Source: Sophora flavescens
Lineage: Eukaryota > Streptophyta > Magnoliopsida > Fabales > Fabaceae
NCBI GenBank assembly: GCA_030762895.1
Contig: CM061062.1
Span: forward strand, 291,072,985 to 291,136,984
Length of the DNA stretch: 64,000 nucleotides
Reading direction: 5' to 3'
A program made the position numbers and the translations under genes. The notes under the pieces are model-generated. The model did no database searches. It worked only from the letters and a program-made list of their open reading frames with translations, and had not been told where the DNA came from. Below, in pieces: positions 55,901 through 64,000 of the stretch. The first letter of the stretch is position 1, and each line of letters begins with the position of its first letter.

Positions 55901-58900
55901 TGTAACACCCTACTTTTTATTTTCCGATTTTTATTTTTTCAGTAAAAATATTTTCGCTGTATTAACCGGTATAAATGTATTTATTTATATTTTCATACGA
56001 GTTCATGGAGATTGATTTTTATGAAATAAAAATCATATCCATATTCTATTTTAGGGTAGAAGCTTACGATAAAAATTTGGGTTGAAAATCTGAGACGGAA
56101 CCCAGTCTGCGTTTTCTCACCGAAGATAATTTTTGAGCGAGAAAACCTAATTTTGACTCGTGAACGAAATGATTTATATTTAAATCATATTTCTAACGAG
56201 TTTGGTTGTTTTGAAAATTTTCAACCGAAAATAAAATATTACGCTTTTTACGGGCGTAAAACCCTAATCGGGAAACCGACGAGTCGAGAAGGAAGTGCAG
56301 AAACCCCGTCAAGAGATCGGGACAATGAGTCATACATGATGACTCATGGAGGATGAGTCACTAAGCATTTATGAGCATTAAATGCAAGTAATCATGACAT
56401 TTAGGTAAAAAGACCAAAATACCCCCAAGCTTTGCGGGTATTAACAAGACGCATTTACGCACTCTTAACCACTCATTTTACGTGGTTGAAAACCTCCCAA
56501 ATCTCTACAATTTCGTGCATCCACCTCCAATAAATATTACCTATTTCATTTTGCTTTCGTTTCATTATTTTTCTCTCAAAACCGAAATCCGCGTAAACGA
56601 CGGAGTCTGCGCGACGGAATTTCAGGAACCGCTATGGATAAGATCGATGACTCATTGGTGAGTCATTTTGTGTGGCCCAAAATCAGCCACACCTCCATCA
56701 AATGTGAGCCACATATTATTAACCATGGTTAGCCAAAATAACCTTAGTTAAGTTAATTATAACCTTAGTTAAGTTAATTATAACCTTAGTTAAGCTTATA
56801 TTAATTTAATAATCACAAAACCCATTAAACCAATTCCTTTTAACCAAACAAGGAATAATATTACTCCTATAAATACCCCAAAACCGTGGCCTCCCTCACC
56901 ATTTCACTCATCTTCTTCATTCTCTTCATCTTCCCCACCAACTAAGTTACAAAACCCTAAGAACACCGAATTCCCACCAAACATATGACCCTCTTCCTTT
57001 CTGAAACTCGGAAAACACTCAACATAAAAGTTGTTCCTCTTTCTCTCTTCTTTCCAACAAGCTAAAGATCATCAAAAACGGATAAGTGGATTGGGAGAAA
57101 GGATCAAAATACAGAAACTACCCAGAATTCCCAGCAACCCACGAAACAGCATAAAGAAGGCCCTTTTCACCCCTGTTATGATCCGAACCAAATGAAACCT
57201 TAAACATCAAAGTTGTTCCTTTTCTTCTTATCTTTCTATCAAGCCAAAGTTCGTGATTTTTGGATGAGTATATTGTGAGATACACTCACAATACCATCAC
57301 ACCCTCAAGCTGTCCAGTTTTCAACATAGTGAAGGTTGATCATTTTCTTCATTTCTTCAATCTTCAAGAGGTAAAAGCTCATCTCCTTGATCATATAAGC
57401 TTTCATATTCATGTATTTATCATGTTTATGCCATAAATCATATTTTTCCATTCCTAGATCTAGAACTTCAAATAATTCTAGAAAATTGTAGAAAAATCCT
57501 TTTAATGTGAAACCAATTTCTATGATCTTGTGATGTCTTCCACTTTCATTATCCAAGAGATTGAATCCAACTAAATTTCCTAGCCTATTTTCCTAATATG
57601 GGCGAAACCCTAACCCTAAAGGTTAGAGGATTTTGTTTCAAATTTTAGTCTTGTAATAAGTAATCTATGTTAGTTAAGACTCTAGTAACTAGGATCCAAA
57701 AGATAGCATTAAGAAGATAATCCTAAACCTATTTTCTAAGTCTTGGCCGAACCTAGCCCTAAAGTGTCATAGATGGTTGTTAGTTGAATAATTATAGTTA
57801 TGTTGTTTGAATGAAGGTGGTTGTGTTAACTTGTGGCGGGATAACGAGGATCGTTGTGTACGTGTTTTCGGTGCTAACTCAGGTGGGGGAAAGAATCATT
57901 CTACCGTCGGAATCGATAAGTAGCATATTATATAATAATTGTGTAGGGCGACCTAAACCCTACTAGTAGTTGAGTAACCGACAAGATCAAAATCACATTG
58001 AAAACCTTTTCTGTAAAACAAATGGTGATTCGGGGATTGTAGGTTTATCGACATTAAGGTTGATTTTATGATATTGAGGATGTTTGGCTTTATTTATTAT
58101 TTGATCTGATTGTGATATGCTGGCTGTGATAATTTGTTTTAAGTGATATTTTATGGTGTTTGATTATTTTATTGATATTATGTTGATATTTATTAACCGT
58201 TGATGGATGATTTGCTTTTATTATTTATATCGAATTGATACTTTATGATATGGATGTTAATATGCTGTTTTGAGGTTGGAATGGTATATGTCTGGGTAAT
58301 TTCTGGCTAAGGAAAAACTTGGTATTTAAGCGTGTTTATCACCACCTCTTTTTCCTGGGAAGTTATCCGGTATACTATTCGTAGTTCTTAAATTTGGTGA
58401 TTTTTATTCTGTTGAATGATATTTTATGATGATTAATATGTTTATGTGAGAATGTATTATAGCTTGATGATAATTGAATTGCTTGGTTCAACAATATTCT
58501 GATATATGGTTAGAGATGATCTGCCTGGTTTTTAATATTGTGCTTAGCTGATTTTTAAGTAAGGATATGTGTTGTTCGGGAGATAATTGTTTGGGTGAGA
58601 GAATAAAGGTGATTTAGAGGTGCCTAGCCTAATTAAGTGGTTTTATCTAAGAGGAAAAAGGTGTTGAGACTTTGATGAAAGGTTGAGGTACTAGGTTGTT
58701 ATTGATAAAAGTCAGTGAGAATCATGTGTTGCATTGTTGTTCATAACCGTGTATTTGAGATACACGAGGTCCGAAGTTCTTGTAGACCGTTCCAAATTAG
58801 AATTTAAGTTGTGCAGCTATAGTGTCATTGCTTTGCATGAGCACCCTTGACAGAGTGAGAGAGAGAATCAGGGTGTGCACCGACGATACAGTTGCAGCTA

Positions 58901-59669
58901 TAGTGTCATTGCTTTGCATGAGCATTCTTACCATGGATAAGAATGTGCACCGGCGTGGGAACGTGTCACTTGGGCGATCGACCGGCATCCCTAACGAGGG
59001 ATGTGTGACAGGAGTAGTAGTGGCCACATCAGCATAAAGGTCTAGTTGCATGAGTTGAAGGGTAGAGGATGATATATTGAATTGAGGATGATTGTTGATT
59101 TTGAATGATGCATGTTTGTGACTATTATTGTATTATATGCTATGAATCTTTTCCACTTATGATGATAGAACTGTTTCTTATCTCCCTATTTCTGTATTTT
59201 TGTGTATGTCTACTTTGTTACGTTAGAAGACCAGATGAAGGAATATGTTGCTGAGGAGATGGATGTAACTCCATACGAGACGGAGATTGTTGAAGAGTTG
59301 AACGACGTTCCGTATGAAGTCGACGCTGAAGAACCATCTACTGATCCTGATAATGTAGCGTAGTAAGTTTAGGGCCAGTGAGTCATATAAGACGTTTCTT
59401 GCTTTCAGTTAGTTATAAGAATGTTTGTATAAATAAGTACCGGTGTGGGATCCTACTGAGAGGATACCCTAAACCATGTTGTGTAAAATAAAGAATAATT
59501 ATGTGTGTATTTATGTAATATAGTTTTGGTGTGTTTTGTATTTGTAGAAGTTATATGATTATTATTTAAGTTTTAATTTTTACGTATTTTCAACAGTAAG
59601 CGCGCGATTAAGTAAATAAATATTAAGGTTTTAATGTAATAATACGATGGGGCACAACGGGGTGTCTCA
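55901..59669 (+). repeat. 3' LTR of element G
   Basis: Also 3769 bp. It agrees with the 5' LTR over long stretches; the differences are mostly clusters at CAG, CTG, CCG and CGG. Confidence 0.95.
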
Positions 59670-60662
59670 CCTTCCTCCCTACATCTCTGTGTCTTTTCTT
59701 TTGATTTTCTCTTGATTATGTGTAGCTAAACCCCCCTTTGTTGGGGTTAGATAATGGTTTTTCTGAACTTGGTTGTAATATGAAGTGATTGTGATGCAAT
59801 TTCCTATTTCTTTATTAGTGTTTGATTCCTTGCTTAATGCTTTCCTTGGTTTGATCATCCTAGGAATGATTAGTTGCTTTAATAGACAATTGAAAGGTTG
59901 ATGTTAAGGCATGCTCATGAATCAAATGCCAAGTAGTTCATGAACCTAGACATAGGTCTTGGGGTGCTTGCAATCTTATGAATCTTGACTCTTAATGCAA
60001 TTTCTCATGTTAATCCACCTAAGATATTAGGGTTTAATTTGGGATTTTTGGCTCAATCCACCTAAGACATTAGAGTTTGAGTAATTGAGAAGATTTGATT
60101 GTCATAATTGATTTAGGAATTGTGTTATTTATCATTTCATAGCAACCAAGGGAGGATTAACCTAGTCTAACCCTAATAATTCTATCCATTTGTTGTTCAC
60201 ATTTCTGTTTGCCTGTTAAGTGCTTGATAAAATACCCAAAAGAACAAAAACATTTTATTCTTGTTTGTTTCATTAGATGTTATAGCTACCTTCATTCCAA
60301 ACTTGATCACCTAGATAGTAGTTCAATTTGCGACGTGGTACTTGTCCACGATCCCTAAGGACGATAACCAGTCTTACCACCGTATTACTTGCTTGCGACT
60401 AGGTATACTTGCCGAAATCGTATCAAGTTTTTAGCGTCATTGCCGGGGATCGGTGTGCCAATATCACGAGTACCATAATTTTGGCATTTTTCATTGTTTT
60501 CCTACTGCTGTCTTTCTTTTATGTTTTCTGTTTGCTTGCTGTAATCTCTGTTTTTTTTTTTTGTTTTTCTGTTTTTCATTGATACTGCGTAATTGTCCAT
60601 TTGTTGCTTAGCTTGTACGTGCTGTTTTTCTGTTCTTTTTCTGTGCTACTCTGTTTGTTCCT

Positions 60663-61463
60663 TGTATACGAGGTACACTTGACCCAAGTGAACTTCAATT
60701 TGACCCCGAGATCGAGAGGCTTTGTAGAAGGAATAGAAGGGAAGCCAAGGCAAGACAGAACAGAGAAGGAGCATCCTCTACAGTGCAAGAACCACAAGTT
60801 GAGTTACCAGGTGGGCAAGAACTGCTAGTTGAAGTAGCAACTGTCACCATGGCTGAAGACAATGCACCAAGAAGGACAATGGGGGACTATACTTCCCCTA
60901 GAGTCGATAGATGTGGGACTCTAATCGTTAGACCCACAGTGGCTTGCAACAATTTTGAAATCAAGGCATCACTTCTCAATCTTGTGCAGTAAAATCAGTT
61001 TGGAGGTTTGGAGAGTGAAGACCCTTATGCTCACATTGGCACATTCATTGAGTTGTGTGACACCATCAAGCTCAATGGAGCCTCCGATGAGGCCATTCGT
61101 TTAAGGATTTTCCCTTTCTCTTTGAGGGATAGAGCTAAGTCATTGATTCAATCGCATCCTCATGGGAGTATCATCACTTGGAATGATTTGGTGAGCAAGT
61201 TCTTATCTCGCTTCTTCCCTCCCTCAAGAATGATCAAGTTGAGATCCGAGATTAATGCCTTTGCACAGAGGGATGGTGAATCACTTTATGAGGCATGGGA
61301 AAGGTTCAAATCTTTGCTCACCGCGTGTCCAAATCATGAATTAGAGACATGGCAGCAGGTTGCAACATTTATCAATGGTCTCAACAGAAATTCCAGAAGT
61401 ATGATTGAAGCGGCTGCAGGTGGTTCTTTGAGTCAAAAGACACCCGAAGAGCAAAGGACTTGA
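60663..61463 (+). pseudogene. Athila-like Gag of element E2, capsid part
   Basis: The frame runs from about 60663 (FDPEIERLCRRNRREAKARQ near the start) with a TAA at 60990-60992, then SEDPYAHIGTFIELCDTIKL, LRIFPFSLRDRAKSL, SRFFPPSRMIKLRSEINAF and ETWQQVATFINGLN. These are the usual Athila gag blocks. A one-base deletion near 61452 moves coding to another frame, which continues at 61460. Confidence 0.88.
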
Positions 61464-63341
61464 TTGAAACTATGGCTAATAATGATTATCAAATGCCTAG
61501 TTCTCGATCATTGGTCAAGAGAGGTGTGTTGGAGCTTGATGAACTTGGTGCTCTTAAGGCGCAAATGGCCATTCTTACCAAGCAATTGGGGTCTGTTCAG
61601 CTGCAGAATTCTCAACTACAAGCTGTCCAAGTTCAAGCTACCTCAGTGTGTGATTTCTGTGGAGGTAACCATGCAAATGGCAATTGTGAGATTAATGTGG
61701 TTGGAAGTTCTGGGCAAGAAGAATTGAATTACATGAGCAACTAAGGGCCTAAGCATGATCCTTTCTCTAACACCTACAATCCGGGGTGGCGTAGCCATCC
61801 TAACTTTGGTTGGAGACAAGGACAAGGCTCAAGTTCTCAAGTAAAGCCTCCTTAAGAGAACTCAAGCAAATTGGAGAATATTCTAGGCCAGTTCATGCAA
61901 GCAACTCAAGAGAATATGAAGAATCAAAATGCCTCCATCAAGAATCTAGAGCACCAAATAGGCCAATTGGCAAAGCAAATGGCGGAGAGACCTCAAGGAC
62001 AATTGCCGGGATATACCCAGAAGAATCCAAGGGAGGATTGCAAGGCAATTACTACAAGAAGTGGAAGGGTATTAGTCCCACAAGAAAATGAAGAAAGATG
62101 TGAAAAAGGGAGTGATAGGGGAGTTGATGAGGTGATTGTTGAAGATGCAACTAATGAAGAACAAGAGACCTCCAAACCCACTACCTCTAGCCCTACTATT
62201 GTTGAAGCTGAAAAACCAGAGAGAGAGAAATTGGTGGATGAAGAGTTTGCAAGAAAGAAGACTCGAAGGCAAATTCTTGAAGAAGTTGACAATCCTAAGG
62301 AGCTGCCACCATATTTTAAGGTACCCTACCCTCAAAGGTTGAAGAAGGAGGCAAAAGACCAACAATTCTCTAAGTTCTTGGATGTGTTCAAAAAGTTGCA
62401 AATCAACATCCCTTTTGCCGAAGCTCTTCAAAAAATGCCTTCCTATGCCAAGTTTATGAAGGAGATTCTTACTAACAAGAGGAAGTGGAAGGAGGAGACG
62501 GTCATGCTCACTGAAGAATGTAGTGCTATACTCCAAAGGAAGTTACCGGTGAAGATTAAGGATCCGGGTAGCTTTACTATTCCATGCACTATTGGTCATT
62601 TGAACATTGGAAGAGCATTGTGTGATCTTGGTGCAAGCATCAACCTTATGCCGCTCTCCATTTTCAAGAAGCTGGGAATTGGTGAAGTCAAGCCAACCGG
62701 GATTTCTCTCCAATTGGCGGATCGTTCCATTACTTATCCTTATGGTGTAGTGGAGGATCTATTGGTTAAAGTAGACAAATTCATCTTTCTGGCAGATTTT
62801 GTGGTATTGGATATAGCGGAAGATAGTGAGACTCCGTTAATTCTTGGAAGACCATTCCTGGCCACGGGTAGAGCTTTGATTGATGTAAATCAAGGGGAGT
62901 TGGTACATAGAGTTCAAGATGAAAAGGTCACCTTCAATGTTTTTGAAGCAATGAAGCATCCAAGCGACAAAGATACTTGTATGAGTGTGGACCTTGTTGA
63001 TTCATTGACTGACAAGGGTGTGCAACAAACTTTTGAAGATTCATTGGAAGCGGCCCTTATGGTTGAGGATGTAGAGGAAGAGGTATGTGCAGAAGAAGTT
63101 GATTTCATGGTTAAATCCCTTGAGGCTTGTCTGGTTGTGGATAATGATGAAGACAAAGTTGTGGAGGATGTGCGGATTGAAGATAAGGGTGAACCACCTG
63201 TGCTAGAGTTGAAAGAACTTTCGTCCCATCTCCGTTATGCTTTCCTTGGGGTGAACTCTTCATTCCCGGTAATCATTAGTAGCTGGTTGAACTCCTTAGA
63301 AGAAGAGAAGCTGTTAAGGGTGCTTAGGGAGCATAAATCTG
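61460..63341 (+). pseudogene. Athila-like Gag end and protease of element E2
   Basis: Continues the polyprotein: zinc knuckle CDFCGGNHANGNC, a TAA at 61742-61744 and another at 61853-61855. Then NLEHQIGQLAKQMAERP, ITTRSGRVL, an acidic linker, PYPQRLKKEAKDQQFSKFL, and an aspartic protease with ALCDLGASINLMPLSIF and LILGRPFLATGRALIDV. It ends with ELKELSSHLRYAFLG and LLRVLREHKS, the approach to RT. LTR F cuts the frame at 63342, so RT and integrase are not seen. Confidence 0.9.
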
Positions 63342-64000
63342 TGATGAGCCTCTGTTTGACTGGTTTTATAACTAGTCAAGACCTTGGCTTTATGCTAATT
63401 TTATATCATTTTTACCCAAATTAGACTTGATTGTCTCTAAGTAATATTTTGAGTCTGTAAATTGTTTTTAAGTTAATTTAGTTGATTTAGAGTGAATAAA
63501 GTATTTACTTTTATTTTCTGTCTTTCAGGTTAATAAAATAAAATAAAATAAATCTGGAGCCACTCGCCCCGCGAAGGATTTCTCCCCCGAGTCATGCAAG
63601 CCTGAAAAGTCGAGACGATCACGGTTTACCCGTGTTGAAGATCACGGCCGTGGCAGTTTTGAAGTTGAAGCGTTCGCCTCGCGAGAATTCCTTCGCCTCG
63701 CGAATACTTGAAAGTCAGAAGCCATCACGGTTTGGGCATGTTGAAGGTCACGGGCGTTACAGTTGAGAATTTTAAGAGTTCGCCTCGCGAAGATATGCTC
63801 GCCTCGTGAGAAGACAAAGAGTTGCAGACCTTTCATGTTATTCGCCTCGCGAGCAGTGCTTCGCCTCGAGAGTACTTGGATTCCAGAAACGTGTATATAA
63901 GTAGTCTTAGGCAGAACTGTATAGTCTAGTCAGAATTAGCCAGTTTTGGCTAGTTTCTGAACTTGTTAGCCTTTTGTTTTCCTCTTAGTTTATTGTTTAT
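63342..64000 (+). repeat. LTR F inserted in E2, runs off the window
   Basis: Starts TGATGAGCCTCTG and follows the element B LTR (ATTAGACTTGATTGTCT, AATTTAGTTGATTTAGAG) at moderate similarity. The right end is outside the window, so solo LTR versus full element, and the target duplication, cannot be decided. Confidence 0.8.
63563..63872 (+). promoter_or_regulatory. Four alpha and two beta modules in LTR F
   Basis: Alpha pairs at 63563/63582 (second site eroded), 63673/63692, 63779/63798 and 63841/63860, all 19 bp apart. Beta modules at 63619/63642 and 63724/63747, both 23 bp apart though their central bases have changed. A TATATAA box starts at 63894, 21 bp after the last alpha site. Confidence 0.6.

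Larger units (their letters stand above)
49256..59669 (+). mobile_element. Element G: 10.4-kb gag-only gypsy retrotransposon
   Basis: Perfect CCTTC duplications (49251-49255 and 59670-59674) flank 3769-bp LTRs and a 2876-bp interior. Inside are an initiator Met tRNA primer site, a gag with zinc knuckles and 1.4 kb of non-coding DNA. Protease, RT, RNase H and integrase are absent. It is a large non-autonomous (LARD-like) derivative of a chromovirus family and the youngest-looking insertion in the window. Confidence 0.95.
49071..60425 (+). repeat. 5' LTR of Athila-like element E2, truncated left and split by G
   Basis: 49071-49255 and 59675-60425 together match 20753-21690 of solo LTR E1; the first ~380 bp of the LTR are missing. 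It ends CGTATCA at 60425 and is followed by a degraded Asp-tRNA type primer site (ATTGCCGGGGATCGG, about 60439-60453). It carries one beta module (49107/49130) and TATAAAAGG at 49155. Confidence 0.9.

Overview
This window looks like nuclear DNA of a flowering plant, most likely a eudicot; legume affinity is only a guess. It is dominated by nested, mostly broken LTR retrotransposons of the Ty3/gypsy (chromovirus and Athila-like), Ty1/copia and Sirevirus groups. It also holds a Cassandra TRIM, LINE and SINE copies, and a CACTA end. The only clearly host-type gene is an S-protein homolog (self-incompatibility S1 family) near 44.8 kb, and it appears frameshifted. A DUF7745-type remnant lies at 25.4-26.3 kb. 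No rRNA, tRNA or CRISPR locus was seen.

Layout. 1-19.5 kb: a minus-strand chromovirus (element A) in which LTR, internal region, LTR and a second internal region follow each other, so the central LTR (16503-18601) serves both units. Two Athila-like non-autonomous elements sit inside it, each with an intact 5-bp target duplication: B (2034-7453, plus strand) and C (9301-14805, minus strand). 19.5-25.4 kb: a duplicated AT-rich segment with a SINE, then the gag of gypsy element I. That gag is split by a Cassandra TRIM, which is itself split by a solo LTR (E1). 25.4-34.6 kb: the DUF7745-like pseudogene, a Sirevirus 3' end, a solo Sirevirus LTR (L), a CACTA end, an unassigned ORF and an inverted partial Sirevirus LTR (N). 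34.6-39.8 kb: a chromovirus-type LTR (J) holding solo LTR D, abutting an L1 LINE remnant. 40.1-43.8 kb: a copia element (K) without gag. 43.8-48.6 kb: low-copy AT-rich DNA with the S-protein homolog, a foldback, a LINE-tailed insertion and a SINE. 48.6-64 kb: an Athila-like element (E2) whose 5' LTR is split by a 10.4-kb gag-only gypsy element with 3.8-kb LTRs (G), and whose coding region is cut by another LTR (F) that runs off the window.

The most striking structure is a shared promoter grammar in the LTRs of B, C, D, E and F. Two composite GC-rich modules recur just upstream of the TATA-like box. Module alpha is two copies of YTCGCCYCGCGAR with starts 19 bp apart. Module beta is TCACGGCCTAGCCGTGA, then 6 bp, then TCACGGCCGTGA, with starts 23 bp apart. 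B carries only alpha, E only beta, and C, D and F carry both. In B, C and D the last alpha ends exactly 20 bp before the TATA-like box. I know of no description of this arrangement.

All similarities were judged by eye from the sequence. No alignment scores, database searches or expression data were available.
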